NCBI GenBank assembly: GCA_949128115.1
Contig: OX421966.1
Location: 36,039,042-36,103,041 of the forward strand
Reading direction: 5' to 3'
From: Anaspis maculata
Taxonomy: Eukaryota > Arthropoda > Insecta > Coleoptera > Scraptiidae
DNA length: 64,000 nt
The position numbers and the translations under genes are program-made. Shown here one piece after another: positions 47,110 through 59,368 of the stretch (position 1 is its first letter; each line of letters begins with the position of its first letter). Under the pieces are notes generated by a model. It was not told the DNA's origin, made no database searches, and saw nothing but the letters and a program-made list of their open reading frames with translations.

Positions 47110-49330
47110 AGCGCTCCCATAAGCGCTACGCGTGAGGCAAACACAGCGTGTGAGTGTCGCGGTGAGAGAAATTAGAGGGGGGAAGAGTGACGACTGAAAG
47201 TAGTCCCAATAGACCCATTTAGTAGTGCCATTCAAAAATTTGAAATTGATGGGGTGGGGAAAAAGGACTGAAGATGAAAAATTATATTGAAGCTTTTTTA
47301 CATTTCTTAGGACGAATTATATGCATAATTATGTATTTATGCGCATAGCTAATGTCGGACGCGACATCAGAAAAAAATGACGAAATATCTTTCAAAAATT
47401 ACAATAGGGAGGCAAGCCAAAAAATGTTTGGAGCTTTTCATACCAGCTTTCCAAATTTAATGACGGTTGAAAATCGACCATTTCGACACTCCTCCTGTTG
47501 TCACCCTGTAATCAAGTATACTGTCAGTAAACACCTAACGCAACAACTAGTAGTAGTCAAATGCAAAAGAATGACATTTCAAATCACCAAGTTCTTTTTT
47601 ATAAATCTGTTGCAAAATTTTGGAGATAGACCATTTGTACTGGGATGATATTTTGGAATGGGTCACTCCATTTCTTCATCTGTTCATAGTTCAAGCAATT
47701 TCTCATAATCCATAATTAGCAGATTTTCAGCGAACAAAACGCTTTATCTCGATTCTTTATCAATTAAAAAGGCGCTATAAGAAAATACGTTTACGCACAA
47801 TTTCCATAAAACACTCGAAAATAAAAATCTTTATTTGCTCGCACCTAAAACTAAGCGAAGCACATCGTATCGAACATAAAATCAGATTAGTGTGTTTATA
47901 CACACACGAGATTTTTACTATTTGAACGAGTTTTGAAGTTCACATAAAAATTTCGCAAAAAGGTTTTTTCTTTAAATTCGCCCGCATATTATCGCACATC
48001 ATCCTGCTAGCTGCAAGCCCCGACCATCTCTCTCCTCATGCTTATGTATTATGATGTGTTTAAATATTTTTATCGCACTTTTATTATTAGCAAATGTTAT
48101 TTGCCTATTCCTTAGATAACCTTCAAACTATTCAGTTGTTTGTAAATACTTCATATTTACAATATCTCATTGGCTATTACGGATAATTTTAGATTGCACT
48201 TAAAACTTTGATTTTATTTTTTTTGCCTTCAATTTTTTTTTCATAGTCGGTTTGACTAAGCAAACGCAATAATAATTAATAAAAGCACGTGATTGGGGCG
48301 CGATAAAAAACTGCAAGCAATTTGAAGAGGGGGATTTCGTTGTAACTAGGTGCCTATTAGATGTGTACTGAAATAATTACTGGCGCGCTTACATAAATTA
48401 GATCAACGCAGTAAATAAGGAACACGCATTTAGAATATTTTAAACTCGATGGACAAAATGTTAAGGACTGAAAATAGCTGCGTAGTGGGGATTAAAAGAA
48501 AACTAAATAAAAATACAGGGTGATTCGGTTTTATAATCTCTGATTCTTCAAGAAAATACTTATACTTGTTGTCCTGATGATTGAGAAAAATATGACATTA
48601 GTTATGGTTGCCTCTCACTTGCGTTATATTACGAAAGATGCAAGATGTAAAACTTCACAAATCATATTTGAATAAGTATTAAACCATAAAATCGTTGAGT
48701 GAACAATGCAGGGGGCGCAATACTTACATTTTTGTATCGGCCGGCCAGATGACGCTACAGTATACTCAAGCCGCTTCCAAAAATGGAAGAATACTTGAAC
48801 ATGCAGAACACGAATAGGTACTTGGTTTTGTTTTCATAACCTTCTGAAAAATTCTTCAGGATCATACTGATGCAGTTCTCACCTGATTCTGGGTGGGTCG
48901 CAGCTGCCGCATTAGGCTATTTTAACAACAATTGCTTGAATCAAGGTGCAAACATGGGAAATATTCTAATAGGACAGCTTTGGTAAAATCAGGAATACAA
49001 CTTGAGAGAAATTCAGGCTTTGGTAGAAAACCCAGGAAGACTCAACATTTTGGATTTACAACTTGAAAAATGCCCAATTAAAAAAGAGGCAACGATGATT
49101 GTTCATATTTTGGTGAATTTTCCAACAAATCCAAATCTTTGGCAGGCTGAAATAGTAGTTAACGACACAAGGTGCAGAATGAAACTGAGGGCCTGATGGA
49201 ACAGCACTCCAGTGTCATGCAACGTTTTTCACTCGGTTTTTCATAATTGTCTCATGAGATGAAAGAAAACTCGGAATTTCTTGTAAATTATGACACTACT
49301 TTTGACAAAATGTTAAGCGTGATACATAAA
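47110..49330. other. Stretch without recognised gene
   Basis: A CACCCTGTA at about 47503 and a TACAGGGTGATTCGG at 48517 are single mariner-type ends. The 64-codon open frame at 49002-49196 (contains LEKCPIKKEATMIVHILV and WQAEIVVNDTRCRMKL) looks protein-like but I cannot place it and see no splice sites framing it. Confidence 0.4.
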
Positions 49331-50278
49331 TATACAGGCTGCTTCCAAAATGGTAAAACAAACTTCAGGAGCTGATTTCCCATAAAAAATGTACCAGGAA
49401 AAAATATAACTCGGGAACTGAATTTTTAAAATCGATTTTTTTGACATAACTTTTGAACCGTTCAACCGAATTTGTTCAAATTTGAACCAAAGTTTACTGG
49501 AATAGGTTTCTATCGAACAGTAGTAACGTGTTGAAGAAAAATTCCGGGGCCTGAATAATGGCGCTCTTCATCATTCCCTCTCTTATTTGTTACCCTCTAG
49601 TTATTTTTTCAAGTTTTTGGATTCTACGTTCAATTTGAAAAGAAGTACTGCAAAATTTTGATTAGATGCTTCATTTTTGAGTATTTGAGTTCAAAACTTT
49701 GAAAAACATCTCGAAATCACCACTTTCTGGGGCCCAAATTTTTTTTATCTGAAAACTCTTCATTTCTTAGCAAAAATTGGTGGTTTATATTTCAACCTCA
49801 AACACCTAGGGAACTAATAGGTCTTTATAGGATTTTTAGGCCTCTGAAAGTGGCGATTTTAAGATGTTTTTTCCTGAGTTTGAAACTCAAATAACTCGAA
49901 AATGAAAACTTCAATCCAAATTTTTTCAAGATTTACTTACTTTTCTCTCAATTGAACGTACTTACCTAGAATCCAAAAATAAGAATAATTTGAAAAAATA
50001 ACTAGAGGGAGTGAAAATAAGGGGGGGGGATCAGGAGACCCACCATTATCTACGTCTCTGAATTTTTTTCTGAAACAACTGTTCGATAGATACCTATTTC
50101 AGTAAACTTTGGTTTAAATTTGAACAAGATCGGTTGAACGGTTCAAAAGTTATGTCAAAAAATCGATTGAAAAAATTCAACTTGAACACCCTGTACTCTT
50201 TCAACGGACATCGAAGTTATATTTTTCCCTGGTTCAGCTCCCGAAGCTTATATCACCATTTTGGAAACACTCTGTATA
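49331..50278. mobile_element. Foldback element with 415-430-bp arms
   Basis: TATACAGGCTGCTTCCAAAA at the left pairs with TTTTGGAAACACTCTGTATA at the right; pairing continues through AACTTTTGAACCGTTCAACC (49449) and CTCTAGTTATTTTTTCAA to about 49745. The left arm lacks some bases the right arm has and vice versa. The loop is about 100 bp. Mariner-type ends, no coding capacity. Confidence 0.85.
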
Positions 50279-50806
50279 CATAGATATAGGTACATAATTA
50301 TTCGAATATTTGGTTATACAGGGTAATTCCGAGGGTAATTCCCAACTCGTGACATTCCTGTCAAGGGTAAATTATTTGACACCTTTTAAGACAAAATTTA
50401 TTGAAAAAAATGTCCAAGAAATGTGTCAATTTTTTTTAGTTATGTTTTCTCGTAGTGATAACAGGAAATAAATAATAAATAAATAAAATAAGCAAAATGC
50501 GGATAGGTATGATGTATTCCGGTGCACAAAGTATCAAATGATTGCTGCCATTTGTTTTGTTTTTATCGACAAAAAAAAAACTGATTTCACCCCAAATTCA
50601 ACACCCGAATCTTGAAAACCAAGCCATTTATGAGGAATTCGTTGTGCGCAGGATTTGTTATATGTATGTATAATAGGCCAAGGAATGGAATCTACCCTTG
50701 GCAGGAAAGTCAGAAGTTGTGAATCTCCCTATAGATCATAAATCACTTTCGACGTTAGTTATGTGTAATGAAACGATTACGAAAAATCTATAATATATTT
50801 GGTTAA

Positions 50807-51180
50807 TGTTACAGAACTCGTTGAAAAACCCAACATGTGAATAAGACACCTCTGCAGAACTAACGGAGGTGCCGTGCTAGACGCGAATCCAATGGACTTC
50901 ATGTAGAGCCCGCGCGAATGAACTGGCGGCCAATGCTGGAATCTAGCGGAGGACACCTGGAATGTTCTCGAATTCAGCACGCGAGTGAATGAGGTGTAGC
51001 ACCAGCCTGGGGGAGCAGATCTGAATTTGCAGCAACAGTGAACACATCAGCGAAGTTAAGCAAAGCAATATCTGAGTGCGATAACTTATATGACGTGTAT
51101 TTAGTAGTACGCAGTAATAAATGGGTAGTTTGCTCAATTGTTTGTTTGTCAAATATTTCACGTTTTCGAAATATTTTACA
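50807..51180 (+). mobile_element. Probable solo gypsy LTR
   Basis: Starts TGTTACAG and ends TTTTACA, 374 bp, with AATAAA at 51116. The stretch TTTAGTAGTACGCAGTAATA corresponds to TGTAGTAGTACGCCGAAATA in the LTR at 33997-34504, so both belong to related gypsy elements. No internal retrotransposon sequence follows on either side, so this is a solo LTR. The target duplication is not exact. Confidence 0.65.
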
Positions 51181-52585
51181 TTACTGATGAGAGGTACCTA
51201 CCTACCCATTCGTGCAAGTAGAGAAATTTAGGAATATTCCCAAATCATGCAAAGTATGATAACATCTAATTGCTTATTCACTTGGATCTATTTTTCCTAC
51301 AAGTCCCATAACTTCATCTTTCAGTTACAACTTGTAACACAATAACCATAAAAACCAAGAACGACGAAACAAAATTTTCGATACATCTCATCTCCGTACC
51401 CCCCCCCCCCCCCCCCGCGCAATAGTTACGAGTATTGATGCGGCAAAATAAGGGGATTTTTGCCGGGAACCGTTGCCAGCAGAGCCTAGCGGCAGCATCC
51501 CTATCTCTTCTATATACAATAATGAGCGAGTGGAAATTCAGCCCAGTTAAAATATACGCACTAATGAAAGTGAAAAACTCCCCCCACTCTGTCTCCCGCC
51601 GCCCCCCGCGCTACCCCCAGGCCGCCCCACCACCAGCCTCTCGAGCGCGCTGCCGCTCCCCGCGACCGCCGCGGCAACGTTCATTTTCTTTGCATTTCCC
51701 GGGCAGCCTAGCGGGCCTGCTTAGTTTTAAAACTTAAATTTTGTAGGGAAGAATGTCTTAGTTACATAAAATCAATAAAGCTAGGAGAGAGCTCTCCTCA
51801 GCGGAACTACATTTTAAAATACTCTCGTTGCCCGAGAAAGAAGAATCTTTATGAGCTTTCGCCGAGGCGTAGTACGGATGGAAAAAACACGGGAGCGGCA
51901 CAGGAAACTTTGGAGTTTGCCAACGGCATCATAGAGTGCCGGGCATAAGGGCCACCTTTACATAATATGAGTGTGTCTAATTAACATCGGGAGGTTTTAT
52001 TATTTCGCGTATGGCATTTTTGGCACGGGGAAAAGGGGCCGGGAAGAGGAGCGAGGGGGAGGGGACGAAATGTGAGGGTGGAAATGCCAACTTTGCACAA
52101 GAAAAATAACGAATAATAACGCAAACATAACGCACGCACGCATTATATGGTATGCGGCGCGGAAGTACACACGTACCAAAAAGGTTAAAATTCCATCTTT
52201 TGAATTGTGAAATTCTGTTTTATATGTAAAAATGAATCACTTGTCATATTTCAAGCATTCGGTTTTTGGGAAACGACAGGGAGGTGATACCAGTCAAAAA
52301 AGGATCCCGGAGGTTTTCAACAGTAAGAATCCCCTAAGGGCAAAACTTGAATGTGGCGTGGCCGACAAAATTGGTTCCTAGAATGCACACTAACCGACAA
52401 TGGCGTGATAATAAATACGTAATGATAAGTAAATAATGTCGCTTTAAGCTTGAAAGTGCCTCAAAAGATGCATTTTTGACATTACCGATGGTTTCGAGCG
52501 ATGTCATAGGCGCGTTAAAAGGTGAAGGCGATTATGAACTTGTGGATAGACAAGAGTTGAAGATGCATCGACATAATGCGGTGGC
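51181..52585. other. Unassigned stretch with C18 run and GC-rich patches
   Basis: A run of 18 C lies at 51399-51416. Between 51580 and 51720 the sequence is very GC-rich (CCGCC-type), and 52028-52080 is G/A-rich. This could be a promoter or 5' UTR region, but no gene follows that I can read. Confidence 0.4.
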
Positions 52586-53326
52586 GGTCGTTTTGTTAGA
52601 AAAATCACTAGTTAGAAATGGCGTAAGTTAGAAATTTGGGCTTGTAGCGTTTGTTAGAAAGTATCCCGATAATACCCGAAGGCCGATCTGTTATGATACA
52701 TTAGAGAACCTTAAAACACTGTGTTGTTTAGATCAATCTCTTCGTTCCTGATTTTCTAACACACGATCCTTCTAACCTGCGATCTACCGGTTAGTATCGT
52801 TGGTTAGAAGTAGTGTATGTTAGACAAATGCCACTGTGGCGTAGCTTACAAAGTTGGTCAGGTCAGGTCAGGTCAGGTCAGGTCGTGTCCTTGTCAGAAT
52901 AGCTGGGAGTATGGAACCTAATTTCTCAAAATGGTTAGTTCTCATGGCACAGATTCAATGGCATCGTCAATATACATACTTTCATATAAAAATGTATGAT
53001 AAATTGACCAAAGCTCGACTTGAGCTACCAACGTGTCTTCGGGAGATCAAGATCAATTTTCTAAGCTAGGCTACAGTGGCATTTTTTCAACATACACTAC
53101 TTCTAACCACTGATACTAACCGGTGGATCGCAGGTTAGAAGGAGCGTGTGTTAGAAAATCACGAACGAAGAGATTGATCCAACCATGACCAGTGTTTTCA
53201 GGTTCCCTAGTATATCATAACAGATCGGCCTTCGGGTATTATCGGGACACTTTCTAACCAACGCTACAAGCTCAAATTTCTAACTTACGCTCTTTCTAAC
53301 TGCTGATTTTTCTAACAAACGGACTG
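52586..53326. mobile_element. Foldback element with repeated GTTAGAA motifs
   Basis: The left arm (52586-52850) is mirrored at 53063-53326, from CGTTTTGTTAGAAAAATCA at the outer edge to GCCACTGTGGCGTAGCTT at the inner edge. Within each arm GTTAGAA recurs about seven times, in both orientations. The loop carries a GGTCA microsatellite. No coding sequence. Confidence 0.8.
52856..52884. repeat. GGTCA microsatellite
   Basis: Five GGTCA units plus GGTC, in the loop of the foldback 52586-53326. Confidence 0.95.
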
Positions 53327-54252
53327 TAGCCGACATACGCATTGACAGTACACAATGGATGCAAAAGCGCTTTTAAGCTAAAAGCTCAAAATCGAATATG
53401 AATCTGGGCCATATAAGCCGAATTTTTGAATGTGTATGGCCATAGGTGTACTATCGGGGCTCCATGAGTCGTAACGGTCATTTTTCTCTCGTAACCTATG
53501 GTTCTGTTAAGACACAAATATTGTAATGTTTCAAATACTATCGCTACTTTATGAAACAACAATTTTCAGTTTGAAACTCAAGTGGGATCAAACGCACGAC
53601 TTACGTGAACGTTAACAATCAGACACCGGCGCTGCAAGACAGCACACAATAGGGTAAATTCAGTTCATCGTAGACAATCCGTTTGCTCTATCAAAAGCCT
53701 CTGTGAAAGAAACTAACTTCTCTGTAATATTGAGAACTGTGAGGAAGCCAATGACTTTTCATCAGAGCTGTTAAAGTGTCAAAATTGACATTAAAAGCAA
53801 TTTTCATTCCACACGTCCTCCGGCATATTCATAACCCGCCAGTTGATTCCATCCGATTCGCATATACTGCATGCTTTGGGAAGTCGGCGCCTCCGCCAAT
53901 TGTGCAGATGTGTCCTATTCGCACGTCTCGATCGCCAGCTTGCGCGAATGATATAGAATGGTCGCATTTGCTCTCGAATGTAATGGAATCGCATGAGAGC
54001 CTCGCAACTCGTGATAATATCAAGGTTGTAGGACCAGAGTTGTTATAGCTGAAGCGCCACCTGCAGTTCAAGCACCCACATATGAATGAAAATTGAAACT
54101 TGCATGGAAAATTGCCTTCAGCGAAACTTCTCTGGGGAAGGGGTCAGTAGAAAGAATTATTCAACTCCGAGGATTTTTCTACAAGAGATTCCATGAGCGA
54201 TTGAGCGCAAAAAACTAAGTATGTACCTATTTATATCAAAAGGCGCAATACA

Positions 54253-55570
54253 TACAGGGTGATTCATGGGTGACTTTACATAGCCTAATTAGAGATAGAG
54301 GACTTCAAGGCGAGTCAGGATCTACAGAAGAAATTTTGTTTTCTCCATTGGTTACGAAGATACAAGTGTTTTGTGTGTTTCGTATGAAACTTTGATAAGC
54401 GATATTTTTGAAACGGCTAAAGATACGGGGTGTTTATAAGAGACTGTGATCGCGGCAGGCTTGGGCTAGGCCGAAAAACGTAGTAACAGGCGCAATTGTA
54501 GTGATCGAGAGGGGATTCCAAAGGCGATGCGATCACAGACGTTTATAAACACCCGGTATTTTGTTGAAATCAACCAGTAATATTTCTCTGTTGGAACTCA
54601 TCCATAAGCCATACCGGGTAAGTCGAAATCCAGGGCCGGGCTAGAAAAAATGTGCCCCTTTGTTATTTGATCAAAAAGTCAATTTTCTGACCGCTTTTCA
54701 AAAAAACTGTTGTCGTATTCGAAAAGCTAGGAAAAAATGCTTCAAGAATCACTCTTCAATTTAGATGGCACACTTAAACCGTTTCGACAATAAAATTAAA
54801 AGTAAAACTTGTGAGTAAGTTTCCATTTGCAACCGGACATAATCGACTCATTGTTTGATTGAATTCATTCGAATTCACTGTTTAGCTTGATGTCCCTGTG
54901 GAATAAAAGGGCTTGGTTGAAAGAAAGATTCCATAGCCGAAGATTTTTTTCACGACCAAATCGAGTCTAATTTTGTGTTTCACTCTCGAATTTGTCATTT
55001 AAAAAAATGGTCTGCTCTGGAATTTTTCTTTCAACCAAGCTGTTCCATTCAACAGAGACAAGCCAAAAAAAAATGAATTTGAATGAATTCAATCAAAAAA
55101 TGAGTCGATTATGTCCGGTTGTAAATGGAAACTTATACCCACAAATTTTACTTTTTATTTTATTTTCGAAACGGTTTAGAAGTGCCATCTAAATTGAAGA
55201 GTGATTCTTGAAGCATTTTTTTTTCTTTTCGAATCCGATAACAGTTTTCTAGGAAAGCGGTCAGAAAATGTACTTTTTTATCAAATAACAAAGGGGAACA
55301 TTTGTTCTAGCCCGGCCCTGGATTTTGACTCACCCGGTATGGCTTATGGATAAGTTCCAATAGAGAAATATTACTGGTAAATTTCAACAAAATATCTTTA
55401 GCCGTTTCAGCAATATCGCTTATCAAAATTTTATAAGAAACACACAAAACAACCTGTATCTTCCTAACTGATGGAAAAAACAAAATTTCTTCTGTAGATC
55501 CTGACTCTACTCGAAGTCCTCTATCTCCCGCATTAGCCTATGTGAGGTCACTCATGAATCACCCTCGTAT
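54253..55570. mobile_element. 1.3-kb foldback element
   Basis: TACAGGGTGATTCATGGGTG at the left pairs with the complement of CACTCATGAATCACCCTCGTA at the right. Pairing runs through AGGGCCGGGCTAG (54632 and 55310) nearly to the centre at about 54960, with arms of 550-680 bp. The left arm is longer because a 131-bp MITE sits in it. Non-coding. Confidence 0.85.
54426..54556. mobile_element. Nested 131-bp MITE in foldback arm
   Basis: Begins CGGGGTGTTTATAAGAG and ends GTTTATAAACACCCGG, with inner arms CTGTGATCGC and GCGATCACAG. Flanked by TA on both sides. The matching place in the opposite arm of the host foldback (around the TA at 55393-55394) is uninterrupted, giving the empty site. Confidence 0.9.
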
Positions 55571-55661
55571 ATCCGACCCTGTATATCGGAGGAGATTCAG
55601 GCAGACCGAGACATTATTGAATAAAACGTCCATATAAAATAAAATTGTCTAAAGGCAATAT

Positions 55662-55912
55662 CAGGGGCCCTATTTCTAAAGGAGAGCGATCACCGGGCGA
55701 TCGCGGTGCAACCCGATTGCATCCCTGGCAATAAAAAGTGATATTTGTAGGCGCAGTGAGTGCTGACCAATCACAGGAGGTTAAATCTGCCAAACTGTCC
55801 AACGTCGCATGGTCGTTCGCATGGTCCAAACCGTGAGAACGATGCGCCCTCGAATTCTGCGCAGATTTTCAGGAAAGCGATCTATCACATCCTTCCTAGA
55901 AATAGAGCCCCT
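55662..55912. mobile_element. CAGGGGCCCTATTTCTA-ended MITE
   Basis: CAGGGGCCCTATTTCTA at the left is matched by the complement of TAGAAATAGAGCCCCTG at the right; GAGCGATCAC and a complement of GCGATCTATC lie further in. The 251-bp element has no coding sequence. The CAGGG start is hAT-like, but no 8-bp flanking duplication is seen. Confidence 0.75.
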
Positions 55913-56734
55913 GACATTTTGTTGTTAACATTATCTACGCTAACATCGCTAGCAATAATTTCATTATTCATCCATCATCCATTACCAGGTTGTCTGTTAA
56001 CTACTGAAAAGGTCTGCCATTTGTTTGGTGTCCCAGTGCGTCTCATGCACGATCAGATAAAAAATGGATAATCAGACAGGTGTCAGTTGTCACCATACCA
56101 ACCGAACCAAAGCAAAATTCCCCAGCGACTGTCACGTTCTTGACGGTCAAAAGGTGAACCAAATTCCATGCAATCGCCCTATTGGGATCCGACGCAACTC
56201 CGGCTCATGCGTCTCTCCTCACTTTTGATGCAGTGCGACACAATGGGGTAGTTGTTAATGAACTAGATTTGACTCGAAATACTTTCAATCAACAAAAGTG
56301 ATAGTATTTTTATAGATAGAGTATTTTCTGAAAATTTCCGGAAAAAACATCCATTGGTTACCAAAAAAAAAAAATTTGATTTTTTTTTTAAATGGTTGGT
56401 AACGGTTGAGAAACTTCAGTGGGATTTTCATGTCTGTATTTTTTAAATATGGTTATGCTACTCTAACAGTTTTTTGAGTTTTCAATCCAACAATGCTGTT
56501 TGTTTAGTTTTTTGTATATTTGTGACGTCACAAATAATTTTTGAAACACGCATCACGGCCGCAGTTTTGGGGATTTAGGAAAAAGAAAAAATACGGGTAC
56601 ATTATTTTTCACCATACTATCCATTTAGCCAATAAAAAAAGTTGTGCAAGTACTCCATTCAGATTCTATGCTGGCTATTTCATGTTGTATCGCTTGTTTC
56701 AACTCTATGAGAGTGTATTGAAGTTACTCACTTA

Positions 56735-58150
56735 AACCTCTTACTCTTCAGATAACCGAAACAAAATCCGATGGTTTTGGATCGCAAGACTCCTTTCGAC
56801 AACTTGTGCGACTTGTGGCACCGTTTTGTCGAAACCAGAGCTCGTCAAAGCTCATACCTTCTAACTGGCCGAAGAAGAAGTCTGTAATCATGTTCCGATA
56901 GTGAGCAGCGTTAACATTAACAGGGCGTTCCACATTATCTTCAAAGAAGTGCGGGCCAATTACGCCTTCAGACCATAATTCACACCAAACAGTCACTTTC
57001 TGAAGATATATTCTCTTTTCAATAAACTCTTTTGGATTTACAAGGCCCAAATGCGGCAATTTTGCTTATAAACAAATCCATCAAAGCAGTGAAAATGAGC
57101 ATCATGTGAAAAGATGATTTTTTTCAAAAATCAACACTTTGAATAACGTATGGTCCGAAAGTTTTGGGAATTTTTTTAAAAGCTAATAACTTTTTTTGGA
57201 TTGTTTTGACTTTGTAACCTAATATTTCAAAAACTAGCATCATCTTTAACAATACCAAATTCATATTAACCATATTGAAGATGGGCCATTATCTTTGGAT
57301 GGCTCTCAGTTTTTTCTGCCATGTTCGATCATTCTCTGGACAACAGCAGGATTAATTTCTCTGAGCTCCTGCCTCCCAATGTACCGCAAGCTCGACCAAT
57401 ATAAGATTTTTGGTAAGTATTGAGCAGGATAGTATACGACAAGGGATGGAAAGCTGCAAATGAAGACCAATTACGACGTCGCATTTTTCAATAATATTAG
57501 AGAATTTCGCATTGAAGAAATTGATACAGAAAATTATGGAACATGGCAGAAGAAAATTGAGATCCATCGAAGATGCTGGTCCATTATTAATGTGAATGTT
57601 CAATATGAATTTGTTATTGTGATATATGATGTTAATTTTTGCAATATCAAGTTAAAAAATAAAGACTATCCAGAAAAACTTATCAGCTTTGAACAATTTC
57701 CCAAAACTTTCGGACCATACGTTAATCATACATTCGAAAAACATCGACTGCTCATGACCCCTGGGGGTTGATTTCTTGTGTCATTTGGATCTTATAGGGA
57801 TGAAGATGCATGTTTTTTTTTTGTTTAATTCGCTGTATATGGTGAAGTTCGACAGCTCCGATTGGTTGCGATCGACGATGGATTGAGCTTCTTGTTTGTT
57901 CTGCAACATTCCCTTCTGACGAGGACAATATCCTTGTCTGAACGACGTGAGCGAGGATACCTACTTGCGTTTGAATGTCTTGTTCGTGGCCATGTCGTTC
58001 AAATTTCTGGACGATATTCCAAATTGTGTGCTCAGACGATCGAATTTCTAAACCATAATATTAAGAACAATAGACACTCTTCTGGAAGGTTTATTTCTGC
58101 AATAGGCTTTGACACTTATTTTCACTCGTTGTTCAGTCGTGTGTTGCTTC
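56735..58150 (-). pseudogene. Mariner-like transposase, broken, split by a MITE
   Basis: Read leftward from about 58150 it gives SEHTIWNIVQKFERHG (helix-turn-helix region), NVAEQTRSSIHRRSQ, HLHPYKIQMTQEIN; then, after the MITE at 57146-57722, KIIFSHDAHFH, QNCRIW, KVTVWCELWSEGVIGP, WFRQNGATSRTS and GYLKSKRF. These follow the Tc1/mariner order in full. The catalytic acids are altered: the first motif has SHD where SDE is usual, the second has QNGA for QDGA, and the third is Gly. Several stops and frameshifts occur. A right end TCACCCTTTACA lies near 58262. It cannot make an active enzyme. Confidence 0.85.
57146..57722. mobile_element. ACGTATGGTCCGAAAG MITE, copy 1
   Basis: Starts ACGTATGGTCCGAAAGTTTT and ends AAAACTTTCGGACCATACGT, flanked by TA (57144-57145, 57723-57724). 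It is partly foldback: the blocks TGGCAGAAGAAAATTGAGAT (right) and its diverged complement (left) pair. It interrupts the transposase pseudogene 56735-58150. The second copy is at 63008-63579. No intact coding sequence. Confidence 0.9.
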
Positions 58151-58155
58151 CATAG

Positions 58156-59368
58156 ACAATTTTGTAAACTTCTCTACCTTACAAATACCGCTTTGAGATT
58201 TAAAAATACTTTGAAGTGTCAAAAATACAGAGCCTTATCATATGGGAACTCATTTTGAATCACCCTTTACAAGAGCTATCGTCAAGCTCACATATTTCTT
58301 ATTTGTTTCTTTTTTCGTTCATTGAGGCCCAGAAAAATCGTCATCATGTCTGCCGCAGGACTTCTCATCGCAGCGCATCCTTCCTGCAACGTCTTTGAAG
58401 ATAATTTAAATTATCAGTAGTAATATAACAAGTGCAATGAAATAATGAAAATTATCGATATTTTTTGGAAAATGTGTACGAATGCAAGTTTAGTTGGGAA
58501 AGAGCACGAGTGCACGTAGTGCTTGAGTGCCTTTTCCAGTTCAACTTGCATGAGTGAAGATTTGTCAAAAATTATAGATGCATTTTCATCGCACAAGTTA
58601 TATTTTATCAGAAAAGTTCATGAATCAAAAAATCTTTCACGCCTATGACATTGTCAACTAGTCACTCTAGTCATTGTCGTCAGGGACTGACTACCTACGA
58701 CCAAGAATTAACACGGGGTCGCAAGGTTCCTTGGGTGATGCACCTACTATACCTACAGAGGAATTTGTGGAAAAATTGGCCTACATTGCCAAGCCGTTGC
58801 AGCACAGGACCCCGTTTTTGTGGTTCAAGGAATTTATATTGGCGACATAATATATTCGCAATTAGTGCTTCCTAAGAAAAGTGAAGGAGGTCATGATTTG
58901 CACGATGGCACTACTGTATGACATATTTGATTTTATGTCTGCTGTTGGTCTTAGTATAGAAACACAAAAAAAATTATCGATTCATGCACTAGTGCCAATT
59001 ATCAAAAATCATCGCAAAATGCACTTGTGCAAATTATCGCCTAATTCGAATCTGATTGGTTCGAACAACAATAGAAAACTGTCACTTCCATTGTTAGAAT
59101 GTCAGATTTGACAGATGAATGGAATTTTCTGTGAAATTGCCTTGATAATGCAATACTATTTTTGTAAACACACTATTTCTTTTAATTATACGTAATGAGA
59201 AAATTTATTAGGTAATTTGAATGTACTTATAAGCAATAACTGACTGAATTTTATCGAAATCTGTTCAGTACTTGCTATTGAACATCGACGCCCTTGTTTC
59301 ACGATGTAAATAATCAAATAGGAAACTAGTAAAATTTATTTGAAATCAATATAATGTTTCTTTTCATA
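58156..59368. other. Stretch without recognisable gene
   Basis: After the mariner end near 58262 the sequence is unassigned AT-rich DNA. Open frames of 60-76 codons have no recognisable motifs. Confidence 0.5.
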
